DNA of 20,937 bases. Origin: a virus. A program made the translations under genes and the position numbers. Positions within the stretch are counted from its first letter, which is position 1. Each line of letters opens with the position of its first letter. Location: IMG/VR virus record IMGVR_UViG_3300015194_000014, positions 1-20,937 of that record. The stretch is one strand, 5' to 3'. Shown piece after piece: positions 8,016 to 12,710 of this stretch. The notes beneath the pieces were generated by a model. The model did no database searches. It had not been told where the DNA came from and saw only the letters and a program-made list of their open reading frames with translations.

Positions 8016-8414
8016 TTAGGTGATAATCTTAGGAAGTCTGGGCTGGCCCGGAAATGGTTTTACTACAAAATCTTCAACGTCTTTTACGAGATTAAGGGCA
8101 ATATCGGGAAGGCAGTTCAGGCCCTTACAAAGGAAATTAAGATAATTCTGAGAATTGTTTTCCGATCGGGGTGCAAATTTCTCAACAAATTGCTTTAGCG
8201 TCAAACCACGCTTTGCATCAAGATTAATTTGACGAGCTAAATCTTCCCACCCATGTTCAAGGGTGTCGATAATTCCAATTGCATCGGGTTTTCCAACTGG
8301 GTGCGAAGAATGTGGAGAATGTCGAAGATCACCGGGGTTGTTATTCCGATTGGGAACGGAGCCGGGCGTATAGAACCCCTCGATTTGGGCGATTAATCTC
8401 ATTAATTTAGTCAT
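8016..8414 (-). CDS. Peptidoglycan hydrolase (endolysin or virion-associated lysin)
   Basis: 132 residues. The motif VPNRNNNPGDLRHS (about 20-33) followed by DTLEHGWEDLARQINLD and RGLTLKQFVEKFAP with ENNSQNYLNFL is a familiar arrangement in phage lysozyme-like/transglycosylase-type cell-wall enzymes, where Glu near the N-terminus (IAQIEGF, E12) would be the catalytic acid. No signal peptide or binding domain is seen, so export would rely on a holin, such as the candidate at 6798. The start at 8414 lies inside the tail of a 47-codon ORF on the same strand. The exact enzyme class cannot be settled from sequence alone. Confidence 0.65.
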   Translation of the reverse strand: MTKLMRLIAQIEGFYTPGSVPNRNNNPGDLRHSPHSSHPVGKPDAIGIIDTLEHGWEDLARQINLDAKRGLTLKQFVEKFAPRSENNSQNYLNFLCKGLNCLPDIALNLVKDVEDFVVKPFPGQPRLPKIIT

Positions 8415-8550
8415 GGGATTTCTCGATCGAGGGGGATTTTTCGGCCGGGTTTTTAATTTGCTTCGAGGCTAGAAATTGATTGAGTGGAGACGTTGATAAA
8501 CGATCTTTTCCGTACTCAACCGTTTTTTCTATTACCTTCGATTTTTGCAT
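8407..8550 (-). CDS. Possible small protein (47 aa) overlapping the lysin start
   Basis: An ATG at 8550 opens a frame of 47 residues (MQKSKVIEKTVEYGKDRLST, then Lys/Ser-rich) that stops 8 nt inside the lysin gene. The overlap style matches the operon, and the composition looks protein-like rather than random. No convincing Shine-Dalgarno is present (GGCCGCGGTCCC in front of ATG), so it may be a spurious frame or be translated weakly. No family recognised. Confidence 0.35.
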   Translation of the reverse strand: MQKSKVIEKTVEYGKDRLSTSPLNQFLASKQIKNPAEKSPSIEKSHD

Positions 8551-8619
8551 GGGACCGCGGCCTAACGGTAAGATACCATACAGTGTGGAGTGTGTCGAAT
8601 CGGTCTAAAGGCTACCGAA

Positions 8620-8808
8620 TCAGCCAGATAGACGTGGTTTCATGGCGACGCGCTCCCGAATTGGGGCAGCGTCGGGGAGTTGATCGAGAGATCGGAGGTA
8701 TTTTTTTTGGCTGCTTTTTTTTCTCAACCGGAGATCTGCTTTCTCCTCATTGGTCATCCCCCGCTCGGAAATAATTTGTCGAGTTTTTTCTCGGCCCCAT
8801 TTTCGCAT
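8620..8808 (-). CDS. Small basic hypothetical protein (62 aa)
   Basis: 62 residues, highly basic, starting MRKWGREKTRQIISERGMTN. Its start lies 4 bp after the KTSC gene stop with GAGGTAAGAG directly in front, a strong translation signal. The coding strand holds two A8 tracts (plus 8701-8708 and 8715-8722) within the KKSSQKK stretch, which are likely slippage points. A stem-loop with 6-bp arms CGACGC/GCGTCG lies inside the 3' part (8646-8674). Nucleic-acid binding is possible from the charge, but no family is recognised. Confidence 0.55.
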   Translation of the reverse strand: MRKWGREKTRQIISERGMTNEEKADLRLRKKSSQKKYLRSLDQLPDAAPIRERVAMKPRLSG

Positions 8809-8812
8809 TCTC

Positions 8813-9073
8813 TTACCTCACTCGTTCATAGGAATATTTATCTTTGATGTTTCGATTAAAGTACTCGCCTTTTGAAGATGATTCGATTAAACCAGCGGCC
8901 TCGAAAGGTGGGACGCTATAATATTCCCATGTGCCAATCTGGGGATTCGAGAAAGTTATTTTAAGGGTACCCTCGATTGGCTCGTAAGAAATATTTCCAA
9001 TGCAAGTTGAAGAGTAGCTTCCAAAACGGCCGCCTACCCTTCCTTGGTGAGAACCGACTAATGGGGATTTCAT
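8813..9073 (-). CDS. KTSC-domain protein (86 aa)
   Basis: 86 residues with the KTSC pattern: a central ISYEPIEGTLKITFSNPQIG, then WEYYSVPPFEAAGLIESSSK, and closing YFNRNIKDKYSYERV. In this domain the hydrophobic strand, the Y-x-x-VP motif and the SKG-x-YFN-x-x-I-K motif are conserved. KTSC domains are small and often fused or encoded near nucleic-acid enzymes; their biochemical role is poorly known. Start ATG at 9073 is chosen over a TTG at 9091 because AGGAAGG sits in front of it, 1 bp after the preceding stop. It lies at the promoter-proximal end of the late operon. Confidence 0.75.
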   Translation of the reverse strand: MKSPLVGSHQGRVGGRFGSYSSTCIGNISYEPIEGTLKITFSNPQIGTWEYYSVPPFEAAGLIESSSKGEYFNRNIKDKYSYERVR

Positions 9074-9074
9074 C

Positions 9075-9254
9075 TTATTCACCTTCCTCAAATGTAATGG
9101 TAAGTTGCTTATCGTTGACTAAAATACCACCAGTATATTTAATCCTCAGTTTCCTTTCCGCGCCGGGAGCCTCCAACTCAAACGTTACGTCCCGATCAAA
9201 AATATCGTCCCGATCAAAACTCTTTAAATCTTCTCGTATCTCGTTTAGTGTCAT
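9075..9254 (-). CDS. Small acidic protein (59 aa), first gene of the leftward operon
   Basis: 59 residues: MTLNEIREDLKSFDRDDIFD, then RDVTFELEAPGAERKLRIKY, ending in a beta-like LTITFEEGE. AAAGGAAACGAT precedes the ATG. It contains an imperfect tandem duplication at DNA level (18-bp units, FDRDDI-FDRDVT). It is the most promoter-proximal gene of the leftward series and stops 1 bp before the KTSC gene start. No family recognised. Confidence 0.6.
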   Translation of the reverse strand: MTLNEIREDLKSFDRDDIFDRDVTFELEAPGAERKLRIKYTGGILVNDKQLTITFEEGE

Positions 9255-9537
9255 ATCGTTTCCTTTTATTTTATTTTAATGTTTTTCAGAATCTACATAC
9301 ATTCGGTAGTGTGCGCACGTAGCCGTCCGGCTGGTGGTATGGGGTCATGGGTACCCTTCGGCGTTTTGATCGCGCCATGGGGCTGCTGTGGGCCAAGGCG
9401 TGAGTCGTGCCCGATCTATGGTGAGCAGTGAGAGGGTAAGAAGGTAACGTGCGCGCGGGCGAGAGGACCAGAGGAATCTGAGAAAGTTGTTGAATCTGGG
9501 AAAAGGTGTGGTAAGCTATGGGTAAGGAGAATCTAAG
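9255..9537. other. Divergent intergenic region (283 bp) between leftward and rightward genes
   Basis: No convincing gene is seen on either strand (the longest ATG frame found on minus is about 30 codons). The stretch is GC-richer than its surroundings and contains short palindromes: GTGCGCAC (9311-9318), AGCCG-TC-CGGCT (9321-9332) and GGGTACCC (9349-9356). The rightward gene at 9538 has AAGGAG in front of it. Promoters in both directions are expected here, but I could not identify convincing -35/-10 pairs; a weak TTGAAT/TAAGCT pair upstream of 9538 would put the start site on the ribosome-binding site. Confidence 0.5.
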
Positions 9538-9792
9538 ATGTACGCTGCTAAACTTACCAATGGAAAATGGACACGGTACTATGAATCATGGACTGTATTT
9601 AGCTCCATTATGCCCCGTGTGGAATATTCATGCGGAGCAAAGGTATTTGATGATGGTGAATTTATTGGTTACTATGCGCCGGATGGAATAATTCCGTCTA
9701 ACACTGTTAGAAGCTACTCTGATGCAGAACTCCACCGGGCATTTTGGCCGTTTGAATCAGTGGAAAAAATTCGGCGTGCTCTAGGGCTATAG
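9538..9792 (+). CDS. Hypothetical protein (84 aa), first gene of rightward cassette
   Basis: 84 residues starting MYAAKLTNGKWTRYYESWTV; rich in aromatic residues (many Tyr, Phe and Trp), with no signal or membrane segment. AAGGAG is 8 nt upstream of the ATG. With the next gene it forms a two-gene cassette ending at its own terminator. Short, isolated cassettes of this kind in phages often encode host-takeover or anti-defence proteins, but nothing in the sequence identifies one. The start is supported by the ribosome-binding site. Confidence 0.6.
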   Translation: MYAAKLTNGKWTRYYESWTVFSSIMPRVEYSCGAKVFDDGEFIGYYAPDGIIPSNTVRSYSDAELHRAFWPFESVEKIRRALGL

Positions 9793-9796
9793 ACTT

Positions 9797-10033
9797 ATGA
9801 AACCCTACGAAACACTAGACTCTTTTGAAATCAGGATGCGGCTGAATGATGGCCTATGGCATCGCGCTGGTTCCTTTTCTTCACTGGTTTGTGAGGACAA
9901 TAGCATTTTCCCGAAACGCCTCACATTCTATGTAGCGGGCGGCGAATGGTATGCGGCTGAATCAATAGAGTTTGAAACCCCGAAAACCACGGAATTCATG
10001 GGGCTTATCGATGCAGTGCTGGCGGACCTATAA
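9797..10033 (+). CDS. Hypothetical protein (78 aa), second gene of rightward cassette
   Basis: 78 residues starting MKPYETLDSFEIRMRLNDGL and running through LTFYVAGGEWYAAESIEFET, with beta-like alternation and an acidic overall character. It starts 4 bp after the preceding stop without a strong Shine-Dalgarno, so translation may be coupled. The transcript ends within about 40 bp at the UUCG-loop terminator. No family recognised. Confidence 0.55.
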   Translation: MKPYETLDSFEIRMRLNDGLWHRAGSFSSLVCEDNSIFPKRLTFYVAGGEWYAAESIEFETPKTTEFMGLIDAVLADL

Positions 10034-10039
10034 AAACCC

Positions 10040-10073
10040 AAAATGGGCCATTCTTCGGAGTGGCCTATTTTTT
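10040..10073 (+). terminator. Rightward intrinsic terminator with UUCG tetraloop
   Basis: The arms AAAATGGGCCATTC and GAGTGGCCTATTTT pair over 14 positions (two wobbles) around a TTCG loop closed by C-G, an unusually stable tetraloop, and the 3' side is followed by T residues (a run of six). It lies 7 bp after the stop of the 78-aa gene and closes the rightward two-gene cassette, insulating it from the leftward gene beyond. Confidence 0.85.
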
Positions 10074-10081
10074 GCCCGCTT

Positions 10082-10099
10082 AGTAAGTAAGCACTTACT
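10082..10099. repeat. Inverted repeat AGTAAGT/ACTTACT between two terminators
   Basis: Seven-base arms separated by AAGC, between the rightward terminator and the leftward terminator. It lacks a T-run. It could be a protein-binding site, a remnant, or chance. Confidence 0.4.
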
Positions 10100-10116
10100 G
10101 ACTTATCGGATGAACC

Positions 10117-10170
10117 AAAAAAAAGCCCGATACCAGAGAGTCCCATGGGAAACTCCGATACCGGGCTTTT
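10117..10170 (-). terminator. Leftward intrinsic terminator
   Basis: Read on the minus strand, AAAAGCCCG (from 10170) pairs with CGGGCTTTT and is followed by a run of T residues (A8 on plus, 10117-10124). The inner part can pair further around a CCCATGGG core. It lies just past the stop of the leftward 157-aa gene and ends that single-gene unit. The loop is longer than usual. Confidence 0.75.
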
Positions 10171-10184
10171 CAGCGTCCTAACGA

Positions 10185-10658
10185 TTAAGCGGTCGCGGCG
10201 GAGTCCTTAGCGGCGGATGCCTGCAAGCCCGCCTTGATAGCCGGCGTATTCTTAATAAGCTCCATCGCCGATTCCTTCGCCTTGCGCTTTTCCTCGACCG
10301 ACATATTTTTCTTGAGGCCGAAAACGGTTTTCGCCAGATTGAGACGGAGGGCATTCACGGAACCCATATCAGCTACAGTCCCAGCAAACTCACCGTTGAC
10401 CTTTTCGGTGTCTTCGCCTTCGGCATCCTTTTCGTAGGTGTGCCATCCCGAGACTTCAGCGCGAAGATTCCGACGGGTTTCCTCTTTCAGACCTTCGTTG
10501 AGCAGCGCGAGCATTTTCACAGCGTCATTGCCGATGCGGGCGAGAACTTCCGTGGTATCGGCAGCGGGGGTAAACTCACTCGCCTTAACAAGGGTAACCT
10601 CGTTAAACGTATCGAGGTCAAAAACGGTTTTCTGAATGATGATGGATTCGGTATTCAT
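10185..10658 (-). CDS. Single-gene unit: Lys/Glu/Ala-rich protein (157 aa)
   Basis: 157 residues starting MNTESIIIQKTVFDLDTFNE, mostly helical-looking: LARIGNDAVKMLALLNEGLK, then SVNALRLNLAKTVFGLKKNM and an Ala/Lys-rich tail (ASAAKDSAATA). It has its own promoter (10724-10751), an AGGA site 10 nt upstream of the ATG and its own terminator. Base composition is clearly more GC-rich than most neighbours with many GCC/GCG/ATC codons, suggesting different expression selection or origin. It is convergent to the two-gene cassette. The likely role is an abundant early or constitutive protein; no family recognised. Confidence 0.65.
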   Translation of the reverse strand: MNTESIIIQKTVFDLDTFNEVTLVKASEFTPAADTTEVLARIGNDAVKMLALLNEGLKEETRRNLRAEVSGWHTYEKDAEGEDTEKVNGEFAGTVADMGSVNALRLNLAKTVFGLKKNMSVEEKRKAKESAMELIKNTPAIKAGLQASAAKDSAATA

Positions 10659-10723
10659 TGGGTGGTTCCTTTAAGTTTGAGGCCGGATTCCTTCGCAGTC
10701 GGAGTCAATCGGCTTATGTATCC

Positions 10724-10751
10724 ACTATAGCATGGAATTCCTCAATTGCAA
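10724..10751 (-). promoter_or_regulatory. Leftward promoter for the 157-aa gene
   Basis: On the minus strand TTGCAA (-35, 10751-10746; 4 of 6 consensus bases) is followed after 16 bp by an extended -10, TG-C-TATAGT (TATAGT at 10729-10724). The start would fall near 10717, giving a leader of about 58 nt that can form a stem (GCCGATT/AATcCGGC) before the AGGA site. TTGCAA also occurs as the arms of the palindrome at 10811. Confidence 0.65.
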
Positions 10752-10810
10752 TAGCCTAGATCGAAAAAAGCTCACTTTGGATCAAAAAACCTTCGATCTC
10801 CGCATCGGAC

Positions 10811-10827
10811 TTGCAACTGAGTTGCAA
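10811..10827. promoter_or_regulatory. Perfect palindrome TTGCAACT-G-AGTTGCAA, operator candidate
   Basis: Eight-base arms around a single central G form a perfect symmetric site such as a dimeric repressor or replication initiator would bind. The core TTGCAA also forms the -35 element of the leftward promoter 60 bp away, so one regulator could act on both. No obvious repressor gene is in the window. Confidence 0.55.
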
Positions 10828-11128
10828 ACCATAGCAAGGATTGGGCATCTGTCCTCGGCTGGTATCGCTCTGTCCCTATCTGTCCTCGACCACCGGAAGG
10901 CTAAGCCGTTCAAAATGAAGGGTTTGCGCGTCAAAATTCCCTTGGGGGGGAGACTATATTTTTACTCCTGTGCCAGCGCTGCATTGTTACAAAGTCTATA
11001 TATATATCATTCTATTAGACTTAACTACGATTTCACATTTTCAGAAAGTTGATCCAAAACTCATCCAAACCCATTCCCGCTAAGCCGTTGATAACAAAGG
11101 ACTTAACTGAGGGCCCGGAAGCGACCTA

Positions 11129-11161
11129 GGGGGTAGGGTGATTTACCTAGGGAGGGAGGGG
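11129..11161 (+). promoter_or_regulatory. Five G-runs, possible G-quadruplex in the leader of the rightward operon
   Basis: G-runs of 5, 3, 3, 3 and 4 (11129-11133, 11136-11138, 11150-11152, 11154-11156, 11158-11161) lie directly in front of the ATG at 11164, the last ones also serving as the Shine-Dalgarno (GGAGGGG). Four or more runs of at least three G allow a quadruplex in single-stranded DNA or in the mRNA leader. Confidence 0.5.
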
Positions 11162-11163
11162 CG

Positions 11164-11349
11164 ATGAAAATAGTCCGCAAGTGGTTGATTCTAAAGCGAA
11201 ATCTCCTCTTTACAGCGTGGATAGATGGTGATAGAATGGGTCCAGTCGTAGACAGATGGTGCTCAGACGAGCCTCTCAGAGGCCGATGGCGTCAAAACGA
11301 TGCGACAATCAACGAAATAAAAATAGAAGTTTTAGAGGAAACCGAATGA
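11164..11349 (+). CDS. Hypothetical protein (61 aa), first gene of the replication operon
   Basis: 61 residues, basic N-terminus (MKIVRKWLILKRNLLFTAWI), ending in an acidic EIKIEVLEETE. A very strong purine-rich site precedes it. Stop overlaps the next tiny ORF start (ATGA). Transcription probably starts upstream in the control region. No family recognised. Confidence 0.55.
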   Translation: MKIVRKWLILKRNLLFTAWIDGDRMGPVVDRWCSDEPLRGRWRQNDATINEIKIEVLEETE

Positions 11350-11378
11350 AACCACAATCAATCAAGGCGGCCCGCTAA
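11346..11378 (+). CDS. Ten-codon relay ORF (MKPQSIKAAR)
   Basis: ATG-AAA-CCA-CAA-TCA-ATC-AAG..., stopping at TAA. The start overlaps the preceding stop as ATGA and its stop overlaps the next start as TAATG. GAGGAA lies 5 nt upstream of its ATG. The pattern fits a coupling minigene that passes ribosomes from the 61-aa gene to the 100-aa gene. The peptide itself may have no function. Confidence 0.4.
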   Translation: MKPQSIKAAR

Positions 11379-11680
11379 TGGCCGCTTACCTCACAGTCTA
11401 TGACCTGAAGAATATCAGGAACGTATACAACGCGTTGGGAATCTCAAATTCAGCCGTTCTGGACCAAGTCAAGCTGGGAATCCAAACCATGCACTTTGAT
11501 GAGGACGCGATAATGGAAATTAAGGACATTTTCAGCGATTATCAAACCATCCGTGAAAAGATCGTCTCCGAATCGGAACCAAAACTGTCGGCTTATGAAA
11601 CCGCGACTTTGGGAAAAGTGGAGCTAATCGACCGATGCCAGATAATTTCAAATGTGAAGAAGCTGGAAGGGAAGCGATAA
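11378..11680 (+). CDS. Hypothetical protein (100 aa)
   Basis: 100 residues starting MAAYLTVYDLKNIRNVYNAL; mainly helical character with KLGIQTMHFDEDAIMEIKDI and a second half rich in Lys/Glu/Ile. Start overlaps the relay ORF stop; AAGGCGG lies about 10 nt upstream. No family recognised. The gene is followed by the zinc-binding gene after one base. Confidence 0.6.
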   Translation: MAAYLTVYDLKNIRNVYNALGISNSAVLDQVKLGIQTMHFDEDAIMEIKDIFSDYQTIREKIVSESEPKLSAYETATLGKVELIDRCQIISNVKKLEGKR

Positions 11681-11681
11681 A

Positions 11682-12341
11682 ATGACCGCCAAACCTTGCG
11701 CTATCTGCCAAAACGAACTTTCCGCTTCCGACGCATCTATGTCGCTTTCCACGGGAGTATCGGCTTGCATGGATTGCCGATATTGCCTAAAATGTGGTAA
11801 CGTGGTCTCCGGTGCGGAAATAAAAGCCTTGATTCAAGCAGGCTCTAAAATTCAGCACGTAAGATGCGTAATAGCTTCGATGGCGAAGTTTACCCTAGTT
11901 TCCGTAACGCAAGCGGAACTGGATATGCTCAACCTTTGCCGGCTGATGGTGACTCCTGATGTTGAGGATTTATCAGTCGATACAAATAAGGCACGCGCGG
12001 AAAAAGCGGGAAACCAAGTTTGGGAATCCCTCAGCATGGAGCAAAAATATACTCACGTCCAAATGCTGGAAGCGGTATATGGGAACGCTTATGCACTGCT
12101 GAAGAAAGACCCCGAATCCCTGAAAAAGGCCCACCTTGAAAAAGATCGGGAGCGGGTATTCAGTGCCCGTGAAAAAGCCGAAAAGTCAACTGTTGCCATC
12201 GAACTGAAAGATAAGGCAATGAAAAAGGAGGCTAAGGAATCCCTATCGGCCCAACAAAAATTCATAGCCGGATTTAAGGGTACTCTCAGTGATGAAGCGA
12301 TGAAAGCGATATGGACCTCACAAGGGAAGGAATGGAAATGA
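11682..12341 (+). CDS. Zinc-binding protein with two to three CxxC pairs plus helical tail (219 aa)
   Basis: The first 70 residues contain C6AIC9, C29MDC32, C35LKC38 and a later H-x-x-C (HVRC), a LIM- or RING-like arrangement of metal ligands. The middle segment (about 95-180) is helical; the C-terminal half is Lys/Glu-rich (LKKAHLEKDRERVFSAREKA) and looks coiled-coil, ending SQGKEWK. It may be an adaptor or DNA-binding replication accessory. Start ATG follows GAAGGGAAG. Its last codons share a 19-bp sequence with the next gene, and the stop overlaps that gene (ATGA). Family not recognised. Confidence 0.65.
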   Translation: MTAKPCAICQNELSASDASMSLSTGVSACMDCRYCLKCGNVVSGAEIKALIQAGSKIQHVRCVIASMAKFTLVSVTQAELDMLNLCRLMVTPDVEDLSVDTNKARAEKAGNQVWESLSMEQKYTHVQMLEAVYGNAYALLKKDPESLKKAHLEKDRERVFSAREKAEKSTVAIELKDKAMKKEAKESLSAQQKFIAGFKGTLSDEAMKAIWTSQGKEWK

Positions 12342-12450
12342 AAATACATGATAATGATTGTGCGATTTATGATGGTGGTAATAATCTTTGTGATTGCCGA
12401 TTAGTGGAATGTGAAATCGGCGACGATGAAGCAAGGGAAGGAATGGAAAT
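12321..12450 (+). repeat. 19-bp direct repeat, copies at 12321-12339 and 12432-12450
   Basis: CAAGGGAAGGAATGGAAAT occurs twice, 111 bp apart, without mismatch. The first copy is the 3' end of the 219-aa gene and serves as the ribosome-binding region of the 40-aa gene; the second lies in the 3' end of the 40-aa gene in another reading frame. A 19-base exact repeat is unlikely by chance in this window and suggests a duplication or recombination event. Confidence 0.8.
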
Positions 12451-12460
12451 AGAGCGATAA
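12338..12460 (+). CDS. Small Cys-containing acidic protein (40 aa)
   Basis: 40 residues: MKIHDNDCAIYDGGNNLCDC, then RLVECEIGDDEAREGMEIER. Four cysteines (C8, C18, C20, C25) could bind metal. Start overlaps the preceding stop (ATGA) behind AAGGGAAGGAATGG. The 3' part repeats 19 bp of that same region (12432-12450), suggesting a local duplication. No family recognised. Confidence 0.5.
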   Translation: MKIHDNDCAIYDGGNNLCDCRLVECEIGDDEAREGMEIER

Positions 12461-12481
12461 ACCAAATTCAATTGCGATTTC

Positions 12482-12534
12482 ACACCAAAATGGCCCACTT
12501 TTTAGCCCAAAGCTAGATTGTGGGCCAGAGGTGT
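12482..12534 (+). ncRNA. Three-tier hairpin in the leader of the 52-aa zinc protein
   Basis: ACACC (12482-12486) pairs with GGTGT (12530-12534); TGGCCCAC (12491-12498) pairs with GTGGGCCA (12520-12527); TTTAGC (12501-12506) pairs with GCTAGA (12512-12517) with one wobble around a CCAAA loop. That is 19 pairs in 53 nt, with internal loops between tiers. No U-run follows, so it is not an ordinary terminator. It precedes the Shine-Dalgarno of the next gene and could be an RNase III site, stabiliser or regulator. Confidence 0.6.
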
Positions 12535-12551
12535 TTAGAAAGGGAATAAAG

Positions 12552-12710
12552 ATGGAAAATAGAAAAAAACATTCTCATAGGTGCAAAAAATGCGGCGAAG
12601 GAACGTATTGCTATAAAAAGCAATGTCAACTTCCGCAGAGAATCGAAATGTGTGTGAATTGCCAATGGAAGGCAAAAAACCTTGGATTTACTCCGGTGAT
12701 CTCCCAATGA
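12552..12710 (+). CDS. Zinc-ribbon protein (52 aa)
   Basis: 52 residues: HRCKKCGEGTYCYKKQC then MCVNCQWKAK. C11xxC14 and C34xxC37 pairs, with C20 and C25 between, form a likely zinc ribbon. Basic overall, so nucleic-acid binding is plausible. AAAGGGAATAAAG precedes the ATG. The stop overlaps the helicase start (ATGA). A small zinc protein directly upstream of the helicase may be a helicase partner; that is inference. Confidence 0.6.
   Translation: MENRKKHSHRCKKCGEGTYCYKKQCQLPQRIEMCVNCQWKAKNLGFTPVISQ

Larger units (their letters stand above)
10752..11163. other. Noncoding control region, candidate origin
   Basis: No convincing gene is seen in this stretch. It holds an 8-bp inverted repeat AGATCGAA/TTCGATCT (10758-10765, 10792-10799), a perfect 17-bp palindrome (10811-10827), direct repeats ATCTGTCCTCG (10847, 10878), GCTAAGCCGTT (10900, 11079) and GACTTAACT (11018, 11100), an ATCCAAA pair 11 bp apart (11052, 11063), an AT-rich TATATATAT block within a 7-bp stem AAGTCTA/TAGACTT (10992-11022), and five G-runs near the end. 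This clustering of repeats plus an AT-rich block beside a replication operon is typical of an origin or operator region; the exact function is inferred. Confidence 0.55.

Noticed and set aside
8550-8620. tRNA-like segment on the plus strand with a D-arm-like GGCCTAACGGTAAGA and near-acceptor pairing GGGACCG/CGGTCTA
   Set aside because: No T-arm, only about 57 nt between the acceptor arms, an eight-base anticodon loop without U33; at most a decayed tRNA remnant.
8646-8674. Hairpin CGACGC/GCGTCG sharing the string GCGCTCCCGAA with the 20410 RNA element
   Set aside because: An 11-base match is expected by chance in a window of this size, and the rest of the pseudoknot is not present here.
8484-8774. 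Plus-strand frame of 96 codons
   Set aside because: Antisense to a supported leftward gene, no Shine-Dalgarno and an unprotein-like composition.
9288-9390. Minus-strand 30-codon frame in the divergent gap, beginning MARSKRRRVPM
   Set aside because: Very short, no Shine-Dalgarno and no overlap with neighbours.
9490-9518. Weak TTGAAT/TAAGCT promoter pair before the rightward cassette
   Set aside because: Only partial matches, and its start would fall on the ribosome-binding site.
10732-11052. Plus-strand frame of 106 codons in the control region
   Set aside because: No ribosome-binding site, start overlaps the leftward promoter, and it is full of repeats and a palindrome; better explained as noncoding DNA.
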